DNA of 58,948 bases from Gammaproteobacteria bacterium (GCA_020051015.1 JAGVJQ010000088.1:1-58948), one strand, 5' to 3'; shown: positions 26,887 to 35,341, counted from the stretch's first letter. Program-made: numbers and translations. The notes: generated by a model from the sequence alone, not told the origin.

Positions 26887-27678
26887 TTATCGCGGATTAG
26901 CTTTACCAATATGCGTACCTGCGTCAATCTTAATTAATTCTCCCGTCATGGCTGGATTATCTATAACACTGATAATGACTCTAGCAACATCATTGGGCTC
27001 GAGTACGCGGCGAAGTAAATTATTATCCCGCATAGTTTGTTTCAGGCTCTCATATTTTGCTTGATCAGAAAATTTATCTCTCCACCAAGAAGAATCAATA
27101 AATGATGGACACACTGCATTGACTCGAATTTCTGGCGAAAACGCTTGTGCTAACGCTAATGTTAATGTGTTTAATGCGCCTTTTGCAACGGCATACGGTA
27201 AAGAGCTAGATTTTCCTGTAAACCCAGCTGTCGAAGAAACATTAATTAACACACCATTACCGCTTTCTTTTAATAATTGTTGGAATGCTTTAGCAACGAA
27301 AAATGGTGCTAATGTATTAACTTGAAAAGTTTTTTCAAATAACTCTGGCGTAATTAAATCTAGTCGTTCGGTAGGAATAGCTTTACTGAAACCTAAACAA
27401 TTAACTACGATATTAGCTTTACCGAATTTAGCTTGTGTCATTTCGGCTAACGCTTGACAAGAAGATTCCTGGGTTAAATCGCCAACATAAGTAATCACAT
27501 CAACTGAATATTGATTACACTCTGCAGCAACTTGCTTGATTTCATCGTGGCTATTTAAGCAATTCAATACTAAGTGACATCCGCGTTGTGCAAGTTGTTT
27601 TGCTACAGCAGAACCAACTCCACCTACACGCCCTGCGCCAGTAATTACTGCAACTTGTCCTTTCATATTTATATCCAT
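26887..27678 (-). CDS. Short-chain dehydrogenase/reductase
   Basis: 263 residues. The N-terminal cofactor motif VAVITGAGRVGGVGSAVA departs from TGxxxGxG in spacing, with GRVGGVGSA. The catalytic Ser and YxxxK appear in INVSSTAGFTGKSSSLPYAVAKGALN, and a C-terminal GTHIG ends the fold. This is a classical SDR of the FabG-like group; the substrate is unknown. AAAAGGTC precedes the ATG. Confidence 0.85.
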   Translation of the reverse strand: MDINMKGQVAVITGAGRVGGVGSAVAKQLAQRGCHLVLNCLNSHDEIKQVAAECNQYSVDVITYVGDLTQESSCQALAEMTQAKFGKANIVVNCLGFSKAIPTERLDLITPELFEKTFQVNTLAPFFVAKAFQQLLKESGNGVLINVSSTAGFTGKSSSLPYAVAKGALNTLTLALAQAFSPEIRVNAVCPSFIDSSWWRDKFSDQAKYESLKQTMRDNNLLRRVLEPNDVARVIISVIDNPAMTGELIKIDAGTHIGKANPR

Positions 27679-27862
27679 AATCTCGACCTTTTAAGAAATA
27701 TTTACAAAATACTATCATGAAACTGGCAATATTTTTAGCCCTCTCCATTTAATTTCTTCAATTGGTGAGAAGGAGAGACTACATAGATTTCATAAAGAAA
27801 GTCGTCATTTATACATTACATCGTATTTTTCATTTCAGCATCTCAACAATTGGGTGCCATTT

Positions 27863-28378
27863 TTAAACTTCAAGCAGCTCAGACATATGATGTTGAAGGA
27901 ACACATTTAAATCCGTAGCAGGTGCTTTTGATCCTATTTGTGTAAACAAATTAGCAATCATGCCGCGATGATAAGTTGTATGGTTAACAACATGCAATAA
28001 AATTTCTTGTTTTGTCATACAACCTCGGGTGCCGCTAATTAGCTTAAAATTCACCTCTTGTTGAAGAGATTCAGCAGTTGCATGATCACTCCAGTTTATA
28101 TACCAATTATCAATTATTTGTTGTTTCTGCCACAATTTATCAAGTGGTGGATAGTCTTTTGGATTGCGTTCTGTAAACCCATGTTCGCGACCTTCAAGAT
28201 GTGCTTGCCAGATATGATCTACAATGCCAACATGATTGAGAACACGTATTATCTTTTGAATTATGATTCTTTGCTCGTCAGTAGTTACTTCAAGAGTCAA
28301 TTTAGTAACTGCTTCAAAAATTAATTGATTAACCCAAGCATTATAACGTGTTAATATTTTAGTATTACGAATTGTCAT
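27863..28378 (-). CDS. DinB-family protein
   Basis: 171 residues forming the four-helix DinB/YfiT-like bundle. The probable metal ligands are His in LNHVGIVDHIWQAHL and His in LLHVVNHTTYHRGMI, spaced as in the family. DinB-like proteins are putative metal-dependent enzymes, some of them thiol transferases; this one cannot be assigned further. Confidence 0.82.
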   Translation of the reverse strand: MTIRNTKILTRYNAWVNQLIFEAVTKLTLEVTTDEQRIIIQKIIRVLNHVGIVDHIWQAHLEGREHGFTERNPKDYPPLDKLWQKQQIIDNWYINWSDHATAESLQQEVNFKLISGTRGCMTKQEILLHVVNHTTYHRGMIANLFTQIGSKAPATDLNVFLQHHMSELLEV

Positions 28379-28433
28379 TTAACTTTAATCCTCATTCAAC
28401 AAATACAAATTGGTTTATATTCCATTTTTATAA

Positions 28434-28661
28434 TTAAGACCATTGCCCCGAAGTTTTCCATGTATTTGGAAGAGAGCTTTTCTCGTTTAACGCATGGATT
28501 AATGGTAATTTCGTCATATAAGGTGAAATTGATAAGCGATACAAAAAACGTTCCATGGCGTAATATTGAAGGATTTCATTAAAAGTTCGCTTGTTGTTTT
28601 TTGCATAATTTAACAAGCGTTGCCGAATAGATACAGCGATATTTTTTGGTTGTGATTTCAT
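28434..28661 (-). pseudogene. AbiEii toxin remnant with internal deletion
   Basis: 75 codons following the AbiEi antitoxin with an ATGA overlap. The first ~48 residues (NIAVSIRQRLLNYAKNN...LLQYYAMERFLYRLSISPYMTK) match the N terminus of AbiEii nucleotidyltransferase toxins. The last ~25 (PLIHALNEKSSLPNTWKTSGQWS) match their usual C-terminal end. The ~200 residues between, with the GGT and D-x-D active-site region, are missing. An in-frame deletion has removed the catalytic domain, so the product is almost surely inactive. Confidence 0.72.
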
Positions 28662-29266
28662 ACAATAATTTCCAGATAAGGCATTATTATTTTTTCTACT
28701 CTACAAATCTTGGCGTATTTAATAATGTCATTCAGTTTGATTTTTTTTTGCGATCGATAAAGTTTGATTGCTTCCAACACGATATCCATGCCAATTTTAT
28801 TTCTAAATTTAAAACAATCTACAATAGTTTTTTCGATTGAATAAATTTTTACGGTGACACCATCTATCTGATGTTGTTCTATACCTGCTTTATATGCTTG
28901 CGTTGAAAATCGATGTACCTGAATAGGAGGATAATCAATTGATGGCAACCATGCCCCTCGTACAACAGCAAAAGATATTTGATGAGGAACTTGAGTTGTT
29001 AGTCCGTGGTAAGAAAGTGCTGAAATAAGACAAAGAACTGCATTAGGAACACGACTACTAACTGTTACAAGATCGATATTACTCAATGGAGCTAGCTCGG
29101 ACAAACGATAAACACCTCGACTAATTTGCTCAATAATACCTTTATCTCGGAGCGAATAAAGCATATAACGAGTAATGCCATGCTTAATAGCCTCATTCAT
29201 TCGCAGTTGGCCACCATGAAGACGAAAAATTTCTTCTGGTGGATATTTGCTTATCTTATCAGACAA
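28658..29266 (-). CDS. AbiEi-type antitoxin
   Basis: 202 residues with the N-terminal winged-helix of AbiEi_4-type antitoxins (EEIFRLHGGQLRMNEAIKHGITRYMLYSLRDKGIIEQISRGVYRL) and a C-terminal domain (SRVPNAVLCLISALSYHGLTTQ ... VKIYSIEKTIVDCF). AbiEi represses its own operon by binding inverted repeats and neutralises AbiEii indirectly. The start is TTG 29266 with GGTGA upstream. Its partner toxin is deleted, while a large perfect inverted repeat remains 89 bases upstream. Confidence 0.85.
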   Translation of the reverse strand: MSDKISKYPPEEIFRLHGGQLRMNEAIKHGITRYMLYSLRDKGIIEQISRGVYRLSELAPLSNIDLVTVSSRVPNAVLCLISALSYHGLTTQVPHQISFAVVRGAWLPSIDYPPIQVHRFSTQAYKAGIEQHQIDGVTVKIYSIEKTIVDCFKFRNKIGMDIVLEAIKLYRSQKKIKLNDIIKYAKICRVEKIIMPYLEIIV

Positions 29267-29354
29267 AACATCACCATTTGTTTATATATGGTTAGATTAT
29301 GTCTGATTTTGGAATTTAAGTCAAAGAGAAGAAATAGTTGCAATAAGGGAATTT

Positions 29355-29407
29355 GCATTTCATTTGCAAAAAGTATCTTTTTTTGATACTTTTTGCAAAT
29401 GAAATGC
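29355..29407. promoter_or_regulatory. 23-bp perfect inverted repeat, AbiEi operator candidate
   Basis: Arms GCATTTCATTTGCAAAAAGTATC (given here as 29355-29377) and their complement at 29385-29407 flank a loop of seven T. It lies between the divergent AbiEi and OsmC genes, so a terminator role is unlikely. It shares TTTCATTTGCAAAAA and TTTTTTGATACT with the inverted repeat before the second AbiE operon at 35295. Confidence 0.65.
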
Positions 29408-29512
29408 ATAAGCTGAAACTAAAGTTTGGACTCTGACTGGACCTCTATGGCTCTTTTAATAACTATGTAATTGTTAGATAATTTATCATCTCTTGTAATG
29501 AAAGGAATGAAA

Positions 29513-29923
29513 ATGACAAAAATGCATATTGATTATCTTGGGGATTTACATACGCAGTGCACCCATGAGCAAAGCGGTGTGATGATTGAAACGGATGCCC
29601 CTAAAGATAATGGCGGGAAAGGTGAGTCTTTTTCACCCACGGATCTTTTTGCCACAAGCCTTGGCGCATGTCTGTTAACTATCATGGGACTCGCTGCTAA
29701 AAAAATGCAAATTGAGCTTAAAGGTGTCAGTGCCGAAGTCGAGAAAATTATGGCAACACAGCCTGAACGTCGTGTTGGTAAATTGATTGTTATGATTGAT
29801 TGTACTGAACGCTACACCCCAGAAATACAGGCAAAACTAGAACAAGCAGCATTACAATGCCCTGTTCATAAAAGCTTACATCCTGATATTGAGCTGGATA
29901 TAAAATTTAATTGGAAGAAGTAA
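29513..29923 (+). CDS. OsmC-family peroxidase-like protein
   Basis: 136 residues from ATG 29513, with AAAGGA 6 bases upstream (earlier in-frame starts lie at 29498 and 29507). OsmC/Ohr-fold features include the two redox cysteines in SLGACLLTIMG and ALQCPVHKSL and the Glu/Arg-bearing strands between. Members reduce organic hydroperoxides. Length and N terminus fit the OsmC-like (YhfA) branch rather than Ohr. Confidence 0.87.
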   Translation: MTKMHIDYLGDLHTQCTHEQSGVMIETDAPKDNGGKGESFSPTDLFATSLGACLLTIMGLAAKKMQIELKGVSAEVEKIMATQPERRVGKLIVMIDCTERYTPEIQAKLEQAALQCPVHKSLHPDIELDIKFNWKK

Positions 29924-29976
29924 TATTGTCACTTCCTGCATTTCTTTATAACTTTATTTTTTAAGCTCTTATATTT

Positions 29977-30858
29977 ATGAAGAACAAACAATTTATTCAA
30001 TTTTTTTTATTAATACTAACCTTAAGTTATGTGAAATTAGCCCACGCTGATTCTGCTTCGGATACCAACAAGCCGTTTCCACCATTTCACATAATAGGTA
30101 ATCTCTATTATGTAGGAACGGCTTACCAAGCAGATTATTTATTTGTTACACCTCAAGGCGACATTCTCATTAATAGTGGTTTTGCTAGTGATGTTCCAAG
30201 TATTAAAGCCAATGTAGAAAAACTCGGTTTTAAATGGAGTGATATTAAGATCTTGCTAATTAGCCATGCGCATATTGATCACGCTGGAGGAAGCGCTCTT
30301 GTTAAGCAAGAAACTGGGGCAAAGTATATGGTGATGGATGCGGATGTTTCAACCATAGAATCAGGTGGAAAAACCGATTTTCAATATGGTAATGATCCAA
30401 GTATGTTGTACACCCCCACGCAAGTTGATCGCGTATTACATGATGGCGATGAAGTAAAACTCGGCAATGTCGTATTAGTTGCCCACCTTACCCCAGGCCA
30501 TACCAAAGGTTGCACCACTTGGACAACAACAGAATCAGAAAATGGAAAAAATTACCATGTTGTGATTGTCGGCAGCCCTTATGTTATTCCTGAATATAAA
30601 TTGGTAGGGAATACCACTTATCCTAATATTGCCCAAGATTATGAACATACCTTTCAAGTATTAAAATCATTACCATGCGATATTTTTCTTGGTGCGCACG
30701 GCTCCTATTTTAATCTTGACCAAAAATATGCGCTTTTAGATAAGAGTAAAACTAATCCATTTATCGATCCGAAAGGTTATCAAGACTTCATTGCAAGCCA
30801 AGAGCAAACATTTCGAAAGCAATTGCATGCGCAAGAAGAGAAGGAACAAAGTAAGTAG
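29977..30858 (+). CDS. Subclass B3 metallo-beta-lactamase
   Basis: 293 residues with a signal peptide (LLILTLSYVKLAHA, cleavage near residue 24), so periplasmic. Zinc ligands are complete: HAHIDH at 97-102 (site 1 His97 and His99, site 2 Asp101 and His102), His175 in TPGHTKGCTTW and His241 in LGAHGSYF. The HxHxDH form with TPGHT and GAH follows the subclass B3 pattern seen in L1 and FEZ-1. B3 enzymes hydrolyse most beta-lactams including carbapenems, but related periplasmic proteins with other substrates exist, so activity is inferred. It stands alone, with no insertion sequence or resistance cassette nearby, which suggests an intrinsic gene. Confidence 0.85.
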   Translation: MKNKQFIQFFLLILTLSYVKLAHADSASDTNKPFPPFHIIGNLYYVGTAYQADYLFVTPQGDILINSGFASDVPSIKANVEKLGFKWSDIKILLISHAHIDHAGGSALVKQETGAKYMVMDADVSTIESGGKTDFQYGNDPSMLYTPTQVDRVLHDGDEVKLGNVVLVAHLTPGHTKGCTTWTTTESENGKNYHVVIVGSPYVIPEYKLVGNTTYPNIAQDYEHTFQVLKSLPCDIFLGAHGSYFNLDQKYALLDKSKTNPFIDPKGYQDFIASQEQTFRKQLHAQEEKEQSK

Positions 30859-30890
30859 TCCGTATTAAATTTCATCCGCCTTGGGTATAT

Positions 30891-32072
30891 TTACTTACTT
30901 AAAAAAATACTTGCATTATCCTTGGTAATAAATATCACCTCATTAGCTTGTGGATAATATTCATAGAATTTCAATAATGCTTTTTCATGACGTGATTCTG
31001 GTTTTTCCCAAGTTACTTGAAAAGGTGTTATCGTTGAACCTTGTATTGCAACAAAATCTACTTCCCCTAGACCAGGCTCTTGCCAATAATATACGTTTTC
31101 ATAATTTTGTTTCAAATATAAAAACACTAATGATTCAAGACTCTTACCAAAATCACGATGTGACGTGTTAGTAATTGCATGACGTAATCCCGTATCAATC
31201 GGATAATATTTTTTTTGCCGCCCTAATTGTTTTTTTTCTGAAAAAGAAAAATAAGGACATGCAAATAATAAATAAGCATATTCAGCAGCTTCTAGGTAAG
31301 ATTTAACTGTATCAACTGATAGCCCGGTGACTGCAGCAATTTTTCTAAAGCTCAACTCAGAACCACAAGTTTCAAATGCCATTTTCACTACTTGTTTAAT
31401 CGAATCGGGAGAACGAGCCTTCACTCGCTTAACCACATCTCGATAAATAATGTCATTAAAATACTCTTGTAATAATTGATAAGGATACTCGAATGTCAAT
31501 GAACGAGGAAACCCTCCCGCTACTAAATAATCTGCTAAGTTTTTGTCTGGACAGAATGTTTTATACTCCGCGAATGAGAATGGAAATAAATCTAACGTAA
31601 TATGACGTCCAGTTAATGCTGTCGCAAATTCACCACTTAGCAGACATGAGTTAGATCCTGTTAAGACGAAGTAATTATTTTTAGGCCGCTCTAATTGCAT
31701 GTGTAACCATTTTTCCCACCCTTCGACATTTTGAATTTCATCAAAGAAAAAATAACATTTTTCAGCTGGTAAATGTTGCTTTCTGGCGAATGCGATGATT
31801 TGATCGAGCAGAGTAAAATTCAGATCATTTAATAATCTTGGATCTTCAAAATTACAAAAATAACAATGTGATAAAGGTAACCCATAATGTCCTGGCAATT
31901 GAGTTAAGAGTGTTGATTTGCCTCCACGACGTACCCCTTGAATCAATAACGCCAAATCTGGTTGCAAACTCGAAGGCAATGCCACCTGCCTGGTTAACCC
32001 TGCTTTTGGAATATGGGTATGAAAACTCCAGTCTTCTATTATGGTCTTTAGGGCTTCTTGTTCAAGTAACAT
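30891..32072 (-). CDS. AAA ATPase with DUF4143 domain
   Basis: 393 residues. The N-terminal half is an AAA_14-type ATPase with Walker A GVRRGGKST and Walker B CYFFFDEIQ, followed by FVLTGSNSCLLSGEFATALTGRH (sensor-1 and Arg region). The C-terminal half is DUF4143, a winged-helix plus nuclease-fold-like region ending GLGEVDFVAIQGSTITPFQVTWE. The family is widespread in accessory DNA and its job is unknown. Two identical palindromes lie in the 31-74 bases upstream of its start and look like its own operator. Confidence 0.87.
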   Translation of the reverse strand: MLLEQEALKTIIEDWSFHTHIPKAGLTRQVALPSSLQPDLALLIQGVRRGGKSTLLTQLPGHYGLPLSHCYFCNFEDPRLLNDLNFTLLDQIIAFARKQHLPAEKCYFFFDEIQNVEGWEKWLHMQLERPKNNYFVLTGSNSCLLSGEFATALTGRHITLDLFPFSFAEYKTFCPDKNLADYLVAGGFPRSLTFEYPYQLLQEYFNDIIYRDVVKRVKARSPDSIKQVVKMAFETCGSELSFRKIAAVTGLSVDTVKSYLEAAEYAYLLFACPYFSFSEKKQLGRQKKYYPIDTGLRHAITNTSHRDFGKSLESLVFLYLKQNYENVYYWQEPGLGEVDFVAIQGSTITPFQVTWEKPESRHEKALLKFYEYYPQANEVIFITKDNASIFLSK

Positions 32073-32102
32073 TTGGATTACTCAATTATGTTCCAATTTA
32101 TT

Positions 32103-32146
32103 GTCAAGTATACTTGACGGCCTTAAATCTGTCAAGTATACTTGAC
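32103..32146. promoter_or_regulatory. Paired identical 16-bp palindromes upstream of AAA/DUF4143 gene
   Basis: GTCAAGTATACTTGAC occurs at 32103-32118 and again at 32131-32146, identical and self-complementary, 28 bases centre to centre (about 2.7 helical turns). The whole array is flanked symmetrically by TT and AA. It is almost certainly a tandem operator for a dimeric repressor. Confidence 0.8.
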
Positions 32147-32159
32147 AATAATAACTTAG

Positions 32160-33005
32160 CTATTTGTAATTTTTATCTTGGAGGGCGTCGTAAATACTTG
32201 GAGTTTCAAAATAGTGCTTAAAGTAATATACCCAAAAGTTATTGTAAATGAACATTATCCCTGCATGCCGCCAGAAATGTTTACCAGGAAAAACTGTATA
32301 TTTTGGTTGCCCTTCTTTTGTGTGAATTAATGCTGACGTTGGATAATTTTTGCTAATAAGAACCTCACCGCCAAATTTATCTGTGATTTTAACTTGTACA
32401 TTAGCCTTGTTTAACTTTTCTACTACTCTTGTTTGGACTACATAATCTGCCAATATAGGCCCTCCGGTCATGGACCCCACAATATGTCGATCAGAGTGAT
32501 TGAAAAACTTTTCTAATGCGTTAACAGTGGCAAGATCGTTATAAAGAGGCATTTGCGATTTAAAGTACAAACAACCACAACCTTCATCGCCCGCTAAATA
32601 ATAGAGATTAATAGGGAAAGGTTTTATATTAGCTGTGCTGTAATCTGAAAATACTGTAAATACATCAGTTGTGGGCATATATAAAGGGTATACCACTGAA
32701 ATGGTGTAATTATTTTTTTTATTTATTATATTCATTAATAAGATGTTTAACCCTAATAAGGCAGATATTATTATACAAATAACTAATCTAAGCGGAATAT
32801 TATTTTTGATAAATACATAGGCAATCGAATATGAAAGAAGCAAATTTACCAACGATGGTATCAACCAGCCAACAAGCAAAAATAGTGCGCCACCTAGAAA
32901 ACCACTTATTGGATGTAATGAAACGAAATATAGGAGTGCTAATATTACTGCGAGCAATAATATTTTTTTATTAACGTGTTTATGCTTTGAGGTAGAGAGC
33001 TTCAT
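32160..33005 (-). CDS. Membrane protein of unknown family
   Basis: 281 residues. Three or four hydrophobic helices lie within the first ~110 residues (KILLLAVILALLYFVSL, SGFLGGALFLLVGWLIPSLVNLLLSY, LVICIIISALLGLNILLMNII). The remaining ~170 residues are a soluble domain with GCGCLYF in it. I do not recognise the family. The gene ends just before the twin palindromes of the next gene. No ribosome site stands out. Confidence 0.7.
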   Translation of the reverse strand: MKLSTSKHKHVNKKILLLAVILALLYFVSLHPISGFLGGALFLLVGWLIPSLVNLLLSYSIAYVFIKNNIPLRLVICIIISALLGLNILLMNIINKKNNYTISVVYPLYMPTTDVFTVFSDYSTANIKPFPINLYYLAGDEGCGCLYFKSQMPLYNDLATVNALEKFFNHSDRHIVGSMTGGPILADYVVQTRVVEKLNKANVQVKITDKFGGEVLISKNYPTSALIHTKEGQPKYTVFPGKHFWRHAGIMFIYNNFWVYYFKHYFETPSIYDALQDKNYK

Positions 33006-33242
33006 CTCACGTTATCGATCACTTATATGAATATTAAAATTATACGTATAATACTATTATTAATATAAATTGCAATATAATTTATTTTTAAAGTAGTTCG
33101 TTACCCGCATACGTAAGCATTATTTGAATTCTACGAAATTGACCACTCTTTAGGGCAAGAGTATGCTCGAAAATAAAGAGTGAGTAACTCGAAAACAAAT
33201 TCCAGCGCAATCAAATTCTGTAAAAATTCAGATATGGAGTAG

Positions 33243-33415
33243 ATGATGGTGCAAGTTTTAGATATCGATGATCCCTTTTTAAATGCCGCGTTATCATTAG
33301 ATGTTTATCGTCATCCTGATCGCCCACCATTACCTGCTGGTTGGAAAGTATATAAGGATTGTCCATCAGAATTACAAATTGATGGAATTAGAAGAGATTA
33401 TAACGCACGTTACTT
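33243..33415 (+). pseudogene. Fragment resembling a lipase-like (DUF2974) N terminus
   Basis: About 57 residues (VLDIDDPFLNAALSLDVYRH then LPAGWKVYKDCPSELQIDGI) with the look of the N terminus of lipase/DUF2974-type hydrolases, which normally continue into a HRGT motif. Here the frame runs into the reverse-strand VOC gene and ends within ~20 unrelated codons. TGGAG lies before the ATG pair. I read it as a truncated remnant; a small intact gene cannot be excluded. Confidence 0.4.
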
Positions 33416-33838
33416 CGATGTATCTATATCATTGTTCAACTCAATCATATTTTTATCGTAATCATAAAAAAATATTTGCATTCTCCCTGCTGGAGAAAGC
33501 GCGGGCTCTGAAATAAACTGTACATCAGAATCTTTTAATTTTTCTAAAATCGTCATCAGTTCATTTTGCATAATGGATAATGCGAAATGTGGCTGTACTG
33601 TTTCATTTAATGGATGAAATTGTGAGGGAACTGCTTGTTCATATAGCATGAGATGAAGTTCAAATTCTCCTAAATCATACCATAAGCCTTTTATAAAAAG
33701 CTGAGGGCGCTCTATTTCTTTAAATCCAAGAATATTTCCATAAAAATGCCGTGCTTTTTCTAAATCTGTAATAAGAAGTGCAATGTGGCTTAATTTAGCT
33801 TTCTTATTTTTAATAAGTTGATCAAATGTATGTGACAT
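33410..33838 (-). CDS. VOC (glyoxalase/dioxygenase) family protein
   Basis: 142 residues of the vicinal-oxygen-chelate fold: SHIALLITDLEKARHFYGNILGFKE in the first module and DSDVQFISEPALSPAGRMQIFFYDYDKNMIEL in the second. His and Glu positions fit metal ligands. The substrate is unknown. The end overlaps the truncated fragment on the other strand. Confidence 0.82.
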   Translation of the reverse strand: MSHTFDQLIKNKKAKLSHIALLITDLEKARHFYGNILGFKEIERPQLFIKGLWYDLGEFELHLMLYEQAVPSQFHPLNETVQPHFALSIMQNELMTILEKLKDSDVQFISEPALSPAGRMQIFFYDYDKNMIELNNDIDTSK

Positions 33839-33913
33839 AATTATTTATTCCTATAATTTTCATGCTTATTCGAACCAAGCCAAGTTAGTCATTCATTTTT
33901 TATCAAAGTCTTA

Positions 33914-34357
33914 TTAAATATAAGCTACGGCTGTTATTTCTAAAATTAATCGTGGATCGGTAATTAGATTAGTAATACCCACAACCGTAGAAGAACAGCG
34001 ATGACCATTAAAATGTTTAGAAATAATCTTGCCAATAGCATCGCCATATTTTTGTGGGTCTACGATGAAAATAAGTAATTGGACAACATCAGATAAGGAA
34101 CCTCCTGCAGAAGATAAAATGGTTTTTAAGTTTTCCATCGTTTGCTCTGCTTGGGATTCTGGACTAAAGTCAATATTATCAAACTCTTTATAATTGTGCG
34201 GATGGCTATGATAAATTGGTGCAGCATTTACACCACTAATATAAAAAGGCGTGCCAGATAAAACTTTAACCCCAGGTACATAAGGCATATTCCACTGGGG
34301 ATTAGCCATAATAGTCTCGTTGTTAACTGTATTTATTATATCAAATTTGTTTTTCAT
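33914..34357 (-). CDS. RidA/YjgF-family protein
   Basis: 147 residues of the RidA/YjgF/UK114 fold: FYISGVNAAPIYHSHPHN, QAEQTMENLKTILSSAGGSLSDVVQLLIFIVD and a C-terminal RCSSTVVGITNLITDPRLILEITAVAYI. Typical RidA deaminases hydrolyse reactive enamines and imines. The usual substrate-binding Arg is present in this C-terminal region, but deaminase activity is not certain in this subgroup. Downstream of the ArsR gene by 36 bases, so probably regulated with it. Confidence 0.82.
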   Translation of the reverse strand: MKNKFDIINTVNNETIMANPQWNMPYVPGVKVLSGTPFYISGVNAAPIYHSHPHNYKEFDNIDFSPESQAEQTMENLKTILSSAGGSLSDVVQLLIFIVDPQKYGDAIGKIISKHFNGHRCSSTVVGITNLITDPRLILEITAVAYI

Positions 34358-34393
34358 AATTATTTCTCAAGAAAAATGCAATTACATAACTTG

Positions 34394-34708
34394 TTATTTG
34401 CCAAAAAATTGCTTTAAGGCCAAAATCAATTCTTTAACTCGTTTTGAACTTAGCCGATATAACGTCCATTGGCCATGGCGATTTGATTCAACCAACCCAA
34501 CATGTTCTAATTTGGTCATATAGCTCGAAATTGTTGACTGTGAATACCCTAATTTTTCCGCTATTAAACCTAAGCAAACGCCTTGAGTTTCTGGGTCGAA
34601 TTTTGACGTAAGGAAGCTTTCTTTAGGTGTAGTCAGCAGCATTAAGATATCTAAACGTGCATCATTTGCGATAGCTTTTAAAATTTTTAATAACTCTTTT
34701 TTCGTCAT
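34394..34708 (-). CDS. ArsR-type winged-helix repressor
   Basis: 104 residues with the ArsR/SmtB winged helix-turn-helix (IANDARLDILMLL, LGLIAEKLGYSQSTISSYMTKLEHVGLVESNRHGQWTLYRLS). A conserved-looking Cys precedes the recognition helix, but no ELCVCDL metal motif is seen, so a metal ligand is unlikely. It probably autoregulates and controls the RidA gene next to it. The IR at 34776-34809 is a candidate operator. Confidence 0.85.
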   Translation of the reverse strand: MTKKELLKILKAIANDARLDILMLLTTPKESFLTSKFDPETQGVCLGLIAEKLGYSQSTISSYMTKLEHVGLVESNRHGQWTLYRLSSKRVKELILALKQFFGK

Positions 34709-34775
34709 ATCTACTCTTCGAAATTTCTCGAAATATCATTTTATAACTTTCTTAGCGTCGCGTCAAAGTATATTA

Positions 34776-34809
34776 TTTTGTTTACATCTTCTTCTGAATG
34801 TAAACAAAA
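34776..34809. promoter_or_regulatory. 12-bp inverted repeat upstream of ArsR gene
   Basis: TTTTGTTTACAT and ATGTAAACAAAA are perfect arms with a 10-base spacer, about 68 bases upstream of the ArsR start; a further GTTTACAT half-site follows at 34821-34828. A likely repressor site. Confidence 0.6.
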
Positions 34810-34984
34810 CTTGGCAAATCGTTTACATCTCTATAGCTATGCAATGAAGGTAGCAAGCGTTGTCCGGGACAAAGTCCCGGGGCATATTAAAGAAACCCCG
34901 GCTCTTCGAGCCGGACGACTCGCTGATCAAAAGATGACAGCAAAATACATTAAGCTAGGTACGACGAGTAAAGCCATTAGAGTG

Positions 34985-35120
34985 AATCTTATTAGAAAGT
35001 ATGATTCATATTAGAAAACGCTCAAAAAATGAGCTTGTTGATTTTTATGTAACTTATTGATTTTTAAATGAAATTTGGAGCTGGCGATGGGAATCGAACC
35101 CGCGACCTGATGATTACAAA
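34985..35120. repeat. Direct repeat, left copy (tRNA-Thr 3' half, att-like)
   Basis: 136 bases nearly identical to 39566-39700, with only scattered substitutions. The right end is the 3' half of tRNA-Thr from its CCA end to the anticodon loop (ATTACAAA); after that the copies diverge. This is the layout left by integration at a tRNA 3' end. Confidence 0.8.
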
Positions 35121-35294
35121 GGACCGACTCAACGTATGATTAATCCAATTAATTCAAATGGTTACTACTATTTTGCGTCTAATATTTTTGTCTACATTTT
35201 TGCTAAAAATACGCTTTTCCATGCATCTTTGTTTGAAATATTAGACAGGCTTATCTGTTCTAATTACTGGCGGTCATTGGACTTAAAATGCGTC

Positions 35295-35341
35295 TTTCAT
35301 TTGCAAAAATAATCATTTTTTGATACTATTTTAATATGAAA
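35295..35341. promoter_or_regulatory. Imperfect inverted repeat at start of second AbiE operon
   Basis: Imperfect ~21-base arms beginning TTTCAT and ending ATGAAA. It contains TTTCATTTGCAAAAA and TTTTTTGATACT, both shared with the perfect repeat at 29355-29407. The right arm covers the AbiEi start codon, so binding would block both transcription and translation start. Confidence 0.55.

Noticed and set aside
34778..35014. 78-codon open frame before the AbiE island
   Set aside because: It runs through the ArsR operator, two short hairpins and the left direct repeat, has no ribosome site and has low-complexity composition. Best explained as chance.
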